A stretch of DNA of 64,000 nucleotides from positions 186,001 to 250,000 of the forward strand of contig QEYB01001528.1 in the NCBI GenBank assembly GCA_017562135.1, written 5' to 3'. Origin of the DNA: Dipylidium caninum. Lineage: Eukaryota > Platyhelminthes > Cestoda > Cyclophyllidea > Dipylidiidae. Positions 44,564-57,160 of this stretch are shown here, one piece after another. A program made the translations under genes and the position numbers. Under the pieces are notes generated by a model, which was not told the DNA's origin, did no database searches, and worked only from the letters and a program-made list of their open reading frames with translations. Position 1 is the first letter of the stretch. Every line of letters starts with the position of its first letter.

Positions 44564-47500
44564 AATATTTGCCCTGGGAGGGCAGGAGGACCACCACGTG
44601 GGGCATCACGTCGAGAGGTGGGGAGATAATTCCAGTGGAGGTTTTGGCAACTTTTCTGTTTTCGCCGCAATAACAATAATAATGTTGACGAGAAGTTAAT
44701 TACCAATTAGGCGAGTTGCCTGGACCCTGATGAGGAGAAACGCCCGAAAATACTATCAGAACAAAAAGAGGGAAGTTAATGTGTTGCGAATGGACTGTCT
44801 GATCGGTGAAGTGGACGTGGGGAAGCTGGTTCTTGTCGACTCTGGGCCAAATACGCTGGGGTGAGGCTTTTTCTGCACCTCATTTGCTGGAATTGTCGGA
44901 CAAACGTCGACGGAGGTGAAGGTGGCAGGAGACAGTCACGGAGGGCGATCCCCCCTCCAACTTTTAGGTGAAACAAAGCTCTTCATCCTGGTCGGAAAGG
45001 GGAGAACTCCGATGCGGGAGGATGTACGCACTCGTAAGGGACCACCTCGGGCAAACTGGGCCCTTGACTCCCAGGAATTTTGGCCATCGTCGCTTCGTAA
45101 GGGGCGCTTCAGCTCCTTCTGGTCAAAGGCTTACGGCGCGACAAATTGCGGCGGTTGAGCCTCTCCGGTCTTTCGAAGTCGACTTCCTGGTCATTCGGTT
45201 TGAAGCGTGTTAAGGACCGATTTTTCGTCTCTCGTCTGGAACATCTGAGCCTCCATCAGTGGCCTGTCGCTGCGGAAGTGAGGCAGCGCCCTACAAGACG
45301 TGATTTAGCGGAAGACGTGAAAGTAGTCACTGACCTCTTCCTGCTGTGGCATGACGCTTGCCGTCGGCGGTCTGACACCTGCCGAACCCAAATGACGAAC
45401 GAAGTTCAGTGCCATGTACAATTTCTCTTGACTGTCGGCACTTTTGCTCCCCGCGGAGGTGAGCAAAAATATCATTATTTGCAGCGGAGACCATCAGATG
45501 TCAAACATTTGGGGTAGATATTCTTTCATAAACAATCTCGCAGTTCAACAGAGTGTCAGGCGACTTTGTCCCATCTCTCCTCGGGGAATGAAACCATGAT
45601 GGTTTATGAATTACACTTTTACCCTTCAATGCAACGAAGTTTGCCGTGTCAGAGCCGCCAAGTTGTCTCAGTGACTCAAAAAAGAAACAGCACTTTTTTT
45701 CCACGTGGAATGTGGAAAAATTCGGCGTTAACAAACAGAGGGTTTCGAGGATACGACTAAAGACTGCGCGGAAGTTCTTCCCTCCACGTAGCTCAAAAAC
45801 ATTTTCTCAGTGTTTCAAGACATTTTTAGAGTGAAAGTGTCTCACAGGTTGTCCCTCAACGCGGCGGGATTTACCGTCGAGTTTTTCACTGAGGGCGTCC
45901 ACGTTGGGTCCATTTTGGCCCAGTCCACCTCCTCTCGCTGTCCCTTCCGACCTGGGTCCACATCGTCGTAGACGACGAAGTTCTTATTTTTCTTACCCTT
46001 TGAGGCTTGCAGAGTACCTTTGGTTGGGGAAAACGGAGCCATATTTACCGAAGTTACTCGCCACAATTGTGGAGAGGGGGCTTTTTAACTGTCTCTTGTC
46101 TACAGCCTTTGGAGCACGAAGGTTTTTTCACAAGTTTATTTAACTGAAAATCGAAGGCCACTTTGACTAAAGCCGCGATTACCATCTCCTCCGCCAATTT
46201 TCACATTTTTTTCCGGGTGAGGTCGGTCCGTTTGACCGAATACCACCTCCAAGTTGTTCACTTTGCGATATGGACTGGGCGTCTCAGTTCAACGGGGCAA
46301 CAAGCAGTCACCAACATCCATACATAGACAGTTCGGATGAATGGACTCCCATTCGTTTCTCAACCCTCAGGGACGACGAGGCCCTCACTTTCACAGTTTG
46401 TAGCCACGGGGGGAAGCACGATTTGGAGCATTCTAGACTACGCACCAGCCTTCACCGCAGAAATAATTCGTTGAGCAGCCCAAATTATAGTTGAAGGTTC
46501 TGCGTGAACAGTCTTCTACCAGTGGTTTAGGATATTCTCATCTTCCACCGTCGTGTGGCCTCTTTGGAATGACTTCTGACTGCCGGACGTCGTAGCCGGT
46601 GAGACGTGGACACCGGCCGCCCGGCACCTTGGCCGTCCAAAGTTTGCATGAAATCCCGGAGGCGCCGGGTTCCAATTGGTGAAATTTGCATGGTGGGCGT
46701 TTCATCAATTACAGCTTGTTAAAACAAAATCGACATAGCTGTTCTAACAGGGAAAGTAGTTGCGATTTCCCCTGTATTGTAAAGGAGGATGGCGTTTGCC
46801 AATGGATGATGGCGGCTTTTCGGCGGAGATAAAGATTTGAGGATGCAGAACCTCCCATAGCACGGAAAACAACAAAGTTACCTAAATTAAATTGCAGTAG
46901 GAAGCTCGTCGCGGGGTTAAATTATCTGACTAGGGTGAAGACCAAGTGTAGAAGTCGTCTTTCGCTTAAAACAAATTATTATTAATCCACAAATTCTCGT
47001 TGAATGAGCCTGCTGTTGTGCCAATTTCCCATTGCTCCACCCGTCTGCATTGAGGCTGTGGCTCAAGTTTCGAAGGTGGACTTCCTCAAGAGACGATGCT
47101 TCCCTCAACTGAGGCAGTCTGGCATTCAGTGCTCCCAAAATGGCCTATCGTCGTATTATCAGCCTCTGCTTTTCACCCTTCCCTGCTTTGGGCGACTAAA
47201 CGGACACAAATTGGTCAAAAATTAAGCATTTCCTTTGACAGGGGCAGATAACAACCGTGTTATGCAAATGGTGGGGATGGAATCACACCTCAAGCCAAAG
47301 GAATGAAAAGGAGAAATGGCACTGAGTGCAGGTGTGCTCTGCGGGGAGGAGGAGGCGGCGGAGGCGGAGGCGGAGGCCGCAAACACATTAAATTTAAGTG
47401 GAGATTAAAAATTTAAATGTACCCTTGAGAAATCTGTGGTTTGTCCTGACACGTTCGCCCCGCGGCAGAATAGACTGCACTGGGGAAGAAATATTAAACT

Positions 47501-49320
47501 GTCACGAGAGAACTTCACACCTCTTAAAAGTGGAGAAAGCTTAAATAAAGCCATGAAATTTGTATAGAGGTGAGTGTCCCTTGCAGAGCCCCATGGAGTC
47601 ACAAATGGAGACGACGAGTGTGTTACTCTCCAGTGGCATCGTTGCAAATAGCGAGCGCAAAATCTGCCAGAAGAAGACTGTCTCGTCAAATTAACATCGT
47701 GCTCGAAGTGGTTTTATTCCCCTTCAGGGCACCATAACCCAACGCTGGGCTAAAGCGGTTCACGAAAATCCCTAATTTAATGCGGCTATTGGGGAGAAAA
47801 GATTGGAGAGCCTGGTAGATCGCCGAAGAGGGAGAATCGACGAAACGTCTCTCGAAGCCTCGCACTGTGGAATGGTCGAATGGAGGAGGAGTTCAGGAGT
47901 CCTCGACTTTGGCACTTCAGCGATAATGCGCTTTTTTACCCATCGGCAAATGCGGCTATGGCCTTCACATCATGATCACTGTAAAATTCTGTGTGGTGAG
48001 ACTTTGAAGGCATAAAAGAGTACTTGTGAGGGTGGATACCAAAGGGGAAGTGCAAAAATTCCACGTAAGAGTGAACATTCAGTGGAATTTCTCTTCAATA
48101 ATATGCACAAGATATAGAGAAGTGCCACCATTTTAGGTAGAATTGTGAAATGTGCGGGTGATACGACGTTTAAGATGGGCAAATGGTGGTGGAAGCTTCG
48201 GCATACTTTCTCTCCCCCGCAGGGAGCGATAAATTCTCTCACGTGAGGCGCATTACTCGACGGAATCTGGACACTTCTCCAGGTAATTTTTGGCACCATT
48301 TCAGAACCAAATCGGAAAATCTCTCTGGGAATAGTCGGAAGTTAAAAGGCGTCGGATGTTGTAGCCTTTCCTCATTCTCGCCCTGATGAGGAGTCTCGGG
48401 AAAGAGGCTACTTGGTCAAATAGCACATATTCTGCTCACGAGGACCGCCGTGCGTGGCAAGGGAATGTGAGGAGGACAATTTACTTTCCGCTGTGCCGAC
48501 GAACGGGGAGGATATGAAGGCGGCTTGTGTGACTTTCAAACTGCACCTCAACCGCAGTAAGCGCAATGAAAGTAAACTTTACTTTGAAAATCGCGCGATA
48601 AGTTCACTTTCACTAAGGATTATGGGCACCAGACAGAGAGAATTCAGCATGGAGGACTCCAAGGTCCACAAACTTTCCACTTATCATAATAGTGAGCCGC
48701 TTGTAGCAACTTCCCCGGGCCACTTTCAGCACTCGTGTAGGTCTGGTCTCGCCTGTGCATGCTTCCAGAAGCTTACAACTTAAGGGGCTTTGGATGTGCC
48801 GCCGAAAATGTTGTTCTCAACCCCGAGAGTCTTGCAAGCGTCTATTTAAACATTACTGTTGTATATTAAGGCTTTCTCCCATCGTATACCGAAAAGAATA
48901 GCTTAACACCACCGAAAATGAGCCCCAAGTCGCTCTCATCCTCCACCCACTTCACGAAAGGTTGAATCGGCTTTCGTGCATGCTTATGCTGCAGACTCTA
49001 ACCCAAGATCCGCAGTGCCATTTGAAATAATTTTCGCGAAACTGACCAAATTTAGTCTCGCAATTCATCCGAAACCGCTTAACTAATCAAGAGGACCGAT
49101 AAAAGTCGGCAATAAAAAAGTAATGGTCCTCCTTACTCTCAGTCCTCTGCCTTTTCAAGGCATAACTCTGGTTCCAGGGCATGCGATTTTACGGGCTCTG
49201 AATGAGGAGAATGGCTACTCTTAAGCCAATGAAGACTACAACAGAAACCAGGTAATTCCTCGAAAATACGATGAAGGCACCTTCCAATTGGCTTACTCGA
49301 CGTGACCTTGACCAAACCCG
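44564..49320. other. no gene seen
   Basis: Apart from the triplet repeat at 47.34 kb, I find only short overlapping frames. Its right end is the upstream region of the FABP gene. Confidence 0.4.
47344..47378 (+). repeat. GGA/GGC triplet repeat
   Basis: Imperfect run of GGAGGAGGAGGCGGCGGAGG type. Not inside a supported gene. Confidence 0.8.
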
Positions 49321-49324
49321 AGGA

Positions 49325-49408
49325 CCAATCACAGACCGGCCGGTTTTCGCCCCAAGGGCAAGCTCGTACACTTCATCACAACCGTAAATTCACCCTCACA
49401 CTATATTT
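49325..49408 (+). promoter_or_regulatory. possible FABP promoter elements
   Basis: A CCAAT motif at 49325-49329 and a TATATTT at 49402-49408 precede the FABP ATG at 49425. The TATA-like motif is too near the ATG for standard spacing, so either the start site is compressed or this motif is not used. Tentative. Confidence 0.22.
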
Positions 49409-49424
49409 TAAGCGCACAGTTGGG

Positions 49425-49814
49425 ATGGATGGCTTTCTAGGCACCTGGAAAATGGCTTCGAGTGAGGGCTTCGATCGCGTGATGTGTAGGTTGGGGGTGG
49501 ATTTCTTGACTCGCAAGATCGGAAATGCCATCAAGCCTGTGATTAAGCTCTCAGAGGTACCCGGAGACGACAATCCCAAGACCTACTGCCTCAAAACAAT
49601 CAACACCTTCCGTACCACGGAGGTGGAGTTTCGACTGCAGGAGCCTTTCCTCGAGACCACAGTGGATGGACGGAAGGTGAAGACGGTGATTAGTCTGGAA
49701 AAAGGCGAAACGGAAGGTCAGTGGATCCTCCGACAGTGCCAAGTTGGTGAAAAGGTGACGACTATCGACAGACATCTGGACGACGTCGACCTCATGCGAA
49801 CGGTAAAAGCCTAA
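49425..49814 (+). CDS. fatty acid-binding protein (FABP), main exon
   Basis: Encodes a cytosolic beta-barrel lipid carrier of the FABP/lipocalin superfamily. The start MDGFLGTWKMASSEGFDRVM and the GVDFLTRKIGN helix region are very close to tapeworm FABPs, which move host-derived fatty acids because cestodes cannot make them. ATG 49425 is chosen over an upstream in-frame ATG at 49302 because family homology begins here. Read straight through, it stops after LMRTVKA at 129 residues, lacking the last strand and its Arg-x-Tyr carboxylate-binding motif (usual length 131-133). The codons after MRT are GTAAAAG, a donor at exactly the conserved third FABP intron position, the only intron reported in Echinococcus FABP genes. 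The product is therefore probably completed by a small downstream exon. I could not identify that exon; a strong acceptor at 50191 gives only AFRRILSP. If there is none, this is a truncated copy. Confidence 0.88.
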   Translation: MDGFLGTWKMASSEGFDRVMCRLGVDFLTRKIGNAIKPVIKLSEVPGDDNPKTYCLKTINTFRTTEVEFRLQEPFLETTVDGRKVKTVISLEKGETEGQWILRQCQVGEKVTTIDRHLDDVDLMRTVKA

Positions 49815-52800
49815 ATTTACTTGTACATGTTTTACAAGTTTCTATTATTCACCCATCACCATGGCAACCTTCCACTGTTCCAACTGTTAGTTAGTAGATA
49901 ATTTTTCACGCGTGCCACTGGCCGGTTTTTTTCCCTTCAACTTTTTTTCACGTCTCCTATGCCCTAAGTGCTCCTCCGTTCCCGTGTTGTTAGTGGCTTT
50001 ACCCTAGGAATTTCCAGATATGCTTATTCTCTAATTGTTGTTGTTGAAGGATGAAAGTTATGCAGCTCATCACGGCCACATAACGATTTGGATCGTTGTA
50101 AAGTATTCCTGATATTTGGGAGATTTCAAGGACTCCGAGGTTGAAGTTTATCGGGGTACTCGAGGTTGCCTTACTGCCTCCTGTCCTGCAGGCGTTCAGG
50201 CGGATCTTGAGTCCCTGAGAACGCACAGTTTGGCTCGTAATGTTGCGTCGTCATTCTCTCCACGTTAGGCACTGAAGGTTGCCTCGGTGCTGCATGCCGA
50301 TTAGGAGACGTCGACTTGCTCAACTGGCTCCCACACCTTTTCCCTGCAAACAGTCATTTCGAGGTTTTTCCTCTCCCTGAAGGAAAACATCCTTCTCCTG
50401 ATTTCACTGAAGCCTTCCAAATGCCGAGCCTGAAGCTCGAAAATGCGGCAGAAGCCTTGCAGTCGGTGCAGAGGAAAGAGCAAAAAACCTTCCGTAGTAG
50501 ACTTCAAGCACTTATTTTTTTTTGCGAAAAGCCTTCGCATCTGATGTGACCTCTTCGTGCGGGCGAGATTAGATGAAGCAACCGCAGGGCGCGAGTTATC
50601 TCCGCGTCCCTTTCGAAAATGCCCTTCCGCCGAAAGGTCATATTCACCGCGGGGCGGAGGGGTTATCTCCCGTCCACGGTGTTTGACCCACGTACGCAAA
50701 ACCACACCGGCATCCATCCCGGCCGCCTCGTGGAAGGCGAACTGGGGCCAGGACGAGGGAACTCTCAGGACATCTTGATAACGACAGTAGGGGGGTGCCG
50801 AAAGGCAGCCCGACTCCGGTCGGGTGGGGCGATTGGATGGGACAACAGCAGGATCGGCGTCATTTGTGACATCCGCCAGGCCGTGCAAACTCCACTTTGT
50901 GTCACCTCGTCGCGGTCCTGGAGGAGACGGGTCCTCACACGAAGAGTCACTGTTGAGAGGTGAAAGATGGTGTCGACACAGGCACTTCTTTGATTTTCAA
51001 AGACACTCACGCCCCCTCCGAAAGATGCTGGCAGTTAGGCCGTAAAATGAAGATCCACTTCAGAGCACACGCCGTTACTGCCGTTCCAAGGAGCAAATTC
51101 CACTCTCGGCGGTTATCACAAAACTCGGATGATGTTGACAGGCGAATCTTACTGAGTCGAAAAACACACTTTGGTCAGTTTTTTACGTGGACTTGAATGT
51201 CCATTCTCCGCATGCTAATTCGCCCCAGGAAAGGCATCCTCTTAAGGTGGAGGAAATATTGTGTGACACCTCAGCTCTTGAAAGTAAAGAGTTTTACCTC
51301 TACAGATAGACGAAAAGACCCTTCTGCGAAGAAGGGAGCGGCGTTAAGGAGACCCACTTCCACAAGAACTGCCCCGGTGTCGGGCGGGAGACTCCAGTTG
51401 GTGGTCCGCTCATCCCCCATTGAGTTACTAGGCTGGTCTTCGTGAACACCTTGACAAGCGCAACTTCACCTGCCCTAATCGCTTTGCTTATTCTGTCAGT
51501 AAACATGTTACCCGTTGCAGAAACTTCCATTTCTTCCAAGATTGCTGCACTGGTGTCCTCTCAGCACGCCGTCAGATTTAGTCACTCCGTTTCCGCCGAA
51601 CTTAGATGACTTTCCCTCCCATTGGAGGGGAAAATAAGGACTTAATCGAGGCCAATTTTGCCGGAGCACATAGTCGAAGGAGGCAGGCACTTAAGGGTAA
51701 ACTTTCTTAAATTAAAAAAAAGAAATAGCGGCTCCTTCACCACGGAAGGCTTTTCGGAGAAGTGTCTATCCGCCAAGCCCGTCAGAGACGTCATTTCGCT
51801 GGTTCTAAGTGCTCGAAATACTTTGCTCTCCCTAATCAGGCGTGTTATCTCGTTTGAGAAATTTTCCGGCGTCGTCTCCCGCTCACTTCTCTGTTCTTCA
51901 CTGAGGGTCTGGACCTGAAGAGGTCGTTTTTATTCTCCAAACAGCGGGTGGATGGGAGGCGCCCTCCGACGAGGCGTCGTCCTACATTGTCACATGCATC
52001 CACTTTTTTAATAAATTGAGCAGTTTGAGGTTGCTAACTAAAGGTTCGACAAAAATAAGTTATGGGCATTTGCTCGGCCTGACCACTTATTTCGTCATTT
52101 TAGGACGTTTTAATCTATGCCAAGCGGACATTCTGAAATACGACCACTTTCGTTTAAATTATCACCTAACAAAGAGGATCAGAAGAAGTGAAAGGAATTC
52201 ACTCGAAACACCTTCCACTGACCAAGTGACATAACTAAAAGTGGAAACCCCACTGAACACAACCACTTTTGCCGCCTTTAGAGACTCCCTTTGCCCATTC
52301 ATCCCATCGCCCCTATAGGCTGAAGGCATTCACTTTTAGATCTGTCGACTTGACTTTCGTTTCTGTTGCTTCGAAAAGAAGAGTCAGCAGAAGCCACTTC
52401 TCCTGCGCCATGGCAAAGGTAAATTGTAGTACCGTAATCATGATGGTTAGGAGGGTAGAAATGTGGTGAAATAGCACACCCGAGACGAACTTCCTTCATG
52501 TAACAATGTGCTCTTATGAAGATTAATGTTGCTCAGGTAAGAATTTGTGTTGACTGGTGTGTTTTGAACTAACTAACGAGAAAGGCTGCATTTTGGTAAA
52601 TGTGCCGTCTAAACCGACAGTTGGAATTATCGCAGAAGTTGCTCTTAAAGCGATCCACATTCTGCCGCACATACTATTTAATTCTGGAGTAGTAGCAGAC
52701 TTCATTTTTCAGCCATAATCTTAAATTTTCCAACCCGAGTTAAGTAGATGACTTTGCTTTGAAGAGTAGTTAAATTGAAGACCTCTTGAGCGCTCCTTTG

Positions 52801-53412
52801 CCCAAACGGTTTCAATAAACCGCTTTACTAATTTGACCGTTCAAATGTGCGCCACGCAGCTCATGGCCACTGACTGGCGACTGAGGTTTGTCGGGGTGTT
52901 CTACTCGTCAAAAACCCTCGAAAATTGCAGTATACTCACATGAAGGAACCGTGTTTCTTTTTATTTTTAACAAACAGTGCACAGATAATTCGAGGAAAGC
53001 CTAATTTTGCAAAATTGCCCAGTCGGTGTGTTTAAGAAAGGCATCTCGTGAAATGCCTGACAAACTAGAATCTCTGCACATTCAAGTGCAGGACGGAAAG
53101 TGGCTCATTTCACGTCGGGGCAAAAAGGCCGAATATATAAAATCGCCCTCCATTTCCCCTGATGCTTTGTGCTGAAACGCCGATGGACTAGATCACCTCC
53201 GGGTGAAAGGTGGAGAGGTAAGGAGCAGTGCAACGATTTTCGCCCGTTATTTTGGTCCGCAAACTGCGAGTGAAGCGGCCGCGCCTTAACTAATGGCAAA
53301 TGACAAGGTGGTGCTCCACTCATCGCTAACCTGCTTGTTGTGGGTTGCCTTGCATTAAAACCCCGCCATATTGCCTGTGCTACCGCGTCTCTGAGTCCTT
53401 TCGCTGCCTGTG
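49815..53412. other. no further gene found; FABP last exon expected here
   Basis: Searched for a phase-0 exon with Arg-x-Tyr shortly before a stop; none was found. The best acceptor is CTCCTGTCCTGCAG ending at 50191, followed by eight codons and TGA. A - strand frame of 195 codons (50888-50301) opens on TTG and has no domain. A TATATAAAA lies at 53134-53142. Confidence 0.35.
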
Positions 53413-53751
53413 ATGCGCGCTCGCCAAGTGAAGGGCGATAGATTAGCCGAGAGATTAAAAGATCACGTTGCCCGACGTCGCAAACTCAGGAGTCGGGAGA
53501 ATTGGGAAGAGAGTGAGTTTCGAAGGTTGGAAACCTTCTACCGAGGCAACTTTGGTCACACGAGGGAAGAGTCACCCAACTGTCCTCCTGTCATTGAAGA
53601 CGTTGACGTCTCCGCGGCGGTAAGAACGTTCCGCGGCGAACGCCGGGCTGGATTTTATTAGTCCCTTTAACTGCTGCAGTCGTGTCCCCATTCGATTTTG
53701 CTTAAAATGCTTTCGCCTTCTCAATCGAATTCCTCTCGGCGACGGAATTGA
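53413..53751 (+). CDS. candidate small two-exon gene, unknown
   Basis: Exon 53413-53619 starts at ATG and encodes 69 residues of charged, mostly helical sequence (RARQVKGDRLAERLKDHVAR, later NWEESEFRRLETFYRGNFG). It ends at GTAAGA in phase 0. After a 60-nt intron with a good acceptor (CTTTAACTGCTGCAG), 53680-53751 adds 23 residues (ends SNSSRRRN) and a TGA, 92 residues in all. A TATATAAAA lies about 275 nt upstream. No domain is recognised. It sits in otherwise gene-poor DNA, so chance remains likely. Confidence 0.28.
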
Positions 53752-56686
53752 GGACTCTTCTTTCTCCACTTTGCGTTTTTAGTAGTTTGTTGGTAACTCA
53801 TGAGAAAGCGACGCAAGACACGCTACTGTGAGTGGCATTAACTTTTCATGGAACGTCGCCCACCAAAGCCAGCTATTCTCTCGCCCTGGCCCAGCTTTCT
53901 CTCGGTAGATGGGCAACTTTTCTCGTCCATTAACAGTTGGGTCGTCGTCCATCACCTCGTAGGGATAAATACCAACCCAAAAGTGGTTTTTTTTCCCCCA
54001 GCTCTAATAAACAATCGCGTGGGCCAAGTTCAGTATGATTTTCTGCAATTATTGTGTCATTTTAAGGAAAATTGGTCCATATTCTTGACATGTTTTCCAT
54101 CCTCCGCGCTGGTGACTGCAGCTAGAAAGAAATAATTTTCAATAAAACTCTTGAATTCCGGTCTTTGACTGCCCGTGTCACGAGACTCCGTAGACCCGAG
54201 AAACCGGAATATTCACCGCTGGCGGCGAGAAACGCAAATGTTTTCGTCGCAGCACTAAATCTACAGTTCTATGGTGGCTGATGCACTTTCCTCAGTAAAA
54301 AATAACAGGCAATTTTGCGACTGAGCTACACCCGATCGGCGGAGATATGACCAGCGATTTTTTTTGTTGACATCCACGAACTGTTTGACTTTTGCCACAT
54401 TTTTTAAATCAACACGACAAATTAACCTGCCCACACTCTTCACAGTCTTTGCTATCCGGAGGCTGCAGGTGGCTGAAATTATCACACAAATGAAGCCAAA
54501 ACAGTGCGATTCGTGCGTCTAAGAGACTTTTGTCAGTGAGAGTGATGGGCGGCCATTCACACTCTCAAAGTGTTTCGGCCTCATGTCAGGGGGGGAACTT
54601 GAAGCTGATGGGGCTGTAAGGGGCTCGTCCTTCAGCCTCCACAGCTCAGACTATCGCAATGGAGAAAGCGAATCATGGTAATGTGGAGTCGAGAAAGAAG
54701 TGCGGAAGACCTATGGGGAAATTAAATCCGAAAGGTGAAAAATCCCGCCAAACCGCGCAGAGACCTAACAGACGCTCGCGTTCCACGATGTTGACAACCA
54801 CCGCTGCCTGGGGGGGGGGAGTTTACTTGTGGATGTGGATCCAGTGGGGGTTCAAGCACTTCACTCCTGTCACTTCTGACAGTTAATGTTCACTAATTCA
54901 CTGGTGAGACACGTGGGCTGGGTTTTGACGGCGACTGCAACCGTCTAAGTTGATGGCTGTCGCCACTCCATGACGTCTTTTCCGCCTGCCAGAAGGTCAG
55001 AGGAAAGCTTCACCATCGGACAAAAGGCAGCGAGCAGATGGACGGTTTTGCGTCCAATTAACTGGTTAAATCAAAACCGTTGAAGTCGTCGACTTCAAGT
55101 GACTCTGCCCGAAGACGAGGAGCACAAGGACCCGCTGGACACGTGCCAAGTAGCACGAGTGGAGCCTTTTCACGTCGAATACTCCCGATTATTATCTTAT
55201 CCTATTCGTATTCTTCCCTGAATGCATTTGCAATGACTTACCTGCCCAAATCGCCACGTCGTCTTGGTGTTTCAGACAATACGCGTGGAAGAACTTCTCA
55301 GCGTGCGGATATACCGTCGGCAAAGTGAATGACAAGAAGGCGGTCGCAGTCTTCGCCTCGGGGATAAATGAACGCACATTCCACAGCCTGCAGCTTGTCT
55401 CAATCATACACTTTATTGCCCTTTTTTGTCATGTACAACGTCGCTCCCCCCCCCCCTCCCCGCACTTAAGCCGCCCCCTTGTGTGCGGAGCCCACCTCCT
55501 CGCTCTGATTGTTCTTCCCTGGACCGTCGTTCGTAACGCCCTTGTTTGTTTATTAATTCTCGGCACAAGTAAAGGCAACATTTTAACCATTCGGTGTGGT
55601 GGGATGTTGTGAGAAAAAGGACGACGCTAGTTTTCCTCTTCAGGTCCCACATGCGGTAACTGGTGGGGTGATTTGCCGCCTGGTGAAGAACTCATGGCGA
55701 AGGAGACGCCTCCAATGCACGTCATGCAGAATTTGACAGCTGGGCTTGATCAGCGCACGGCGAGAAAGAGTGAAGAGTGACAGCCTCCAGCTCGGGTCCT
55801 TCTCCGTGAACTTCGTGTTGCAAATTTTACCGATTTGCGCAGGAAATGCTGCTAATTCATGAAGGACATCAAGAAGGATGCAATGACGGCTGAGGAGTTG
55901 GAGTACAGCAGCGACGAGGACCCGTGAGCACCGAGGTTTGGTGAAATGCGCCGGCATGGCGAAGTCCCTCAGCACTCGCAGTGTTCGGTGTCTATAAAGC
56001 AACAGGAACTGGGAGTTTTGCGTGGCCAAATACACGCCGAAACAGTAGAAAATAGCGGAATCAACCACTTATGAGGGTCACCCGCTGGGTGCCCTTGCAA
56101 CAGGCAAAGTAAGCAACCGTTGGGGCGAAACGATGAGTGACGAGCATCCGCCTGTGAGGGCAATAATGTTTAAGTTGGCGCGAGTTTAACCACCCAGCAA
56201 AGTATAAAGCCCGGGTTGTCTCTCTTCGTCTGAGTAAGCGTCGGAAGAAGCAGGCGAAAAAAGTGTCACTACCCTGTCACATGCGAAGTAAATCTGCCAC
56301 TGATGGACGTCCTTTCTATGTGAAGGGCGGACTAAAGAAACGCTCAGTGGGTCATCACTTCGTCCGTCTAAGCATTTCATGTCTACCGGAAAGTTCTGCC
56401 CCTCCGGGGAAGAACAAGTTTCGACACGTAGTGGAGCATCCGCGGCCCAGCAAAATGACTGAAACAAAGTTGATTAGCGTTTGGTCTTAAGGGGGAGCGA
56501 CAGTGCCACTAAAAGGCGTATTTTATGCCACTGCATTTTGTCTGGATTTCAGGAAATAGAGAAATGCTACGGAAGCATATAGAGATTTATTGAGAGTGCT
56601 TGATGGAGGTAAACTTTGGGGTGGAATATGCAAAAGATCTTCCTCGCACTCCCATTTAAGGGTGAAAGTTCACTTACCTCCTCGAC
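53752..56686. other. no gene seen
   Basis: Intergenic. A 142-codon - frame (56068-55640) opens on GTG and lacks similarity to known proteins. There are short runs of G (54808) and C (55447). Confidence 0.4.
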
Positions 56687-57160
56687 CTCGACGAAATCTG
56701 GACGGTGGACAGTCGAGGAGGAGGTCATTTTGCCCGGCCGCCAAAGAGGCGGATGCTTCAACCGCCGTGGCTTTTTGATCGCCACGGGATGACACCTCAC
56801 GACTTCGTCCTCTCCCTTTCACCAACCACGAAAGGCAAATCACATTGTCAAGCCAGTTGGGTAAGAGCCTCGACTGAACACCTCGTTATGTTGTTGGGAG
56901 CGCGGCTCGGAAAGAAGAGGGTTTGTGCCACCGACAGCATCAACGACAACAACTTTCCACACTTCGTGGTGCATGTTCGAATCGACTTTCTCTCGCCGAA
57001 TGCCTTCACACCGAGTTGGCAAAGTAAGTAAAAAGGAGTTGATTTGCATTGGTCTTCACTCTCCCCACTGTATTTTGTGAGAAATTCTAAGGAGGGAAGA
57101 AGTGGCACAGAAGCACGTGGAAATTTGCTGAGAGTGTTTGGTGGAGGGGCGTTTTCTGAT
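56687..57160 (+). mobile_element. truncated mariner copy (inverted repeat A, copy 2)
   Basis: Reverse-complement match of 35738-36213. It carries the 5' region and the first HTH codons of the transposase (FVRNSKEGRSGTEARGNLL at about 57074-57130) and then loses similarity just past VFGGG. It is missing all catalytic parts, so it is a dead fragment. One A fewer in a homopolymer near 56930 distinguishes it from copy 1. Confidence 0.75.

Noticed and set aside
44776..45213. Chain of overlapping 60-120 codon frames that might suggest a retroelement
   Set aside because: No reverse transcriptase, protease or integrase motifs could be recognised in any frame.
50301..50888. 195-codon - strand frame
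   Set aside because: Opens on TTG, no splice signals, and sits in GC-rich DNA where long chance frames are common.
55640..56068. 142-codon - strand frame
   Set aside because: GTG start and no similarity; not distinguishable from chance.
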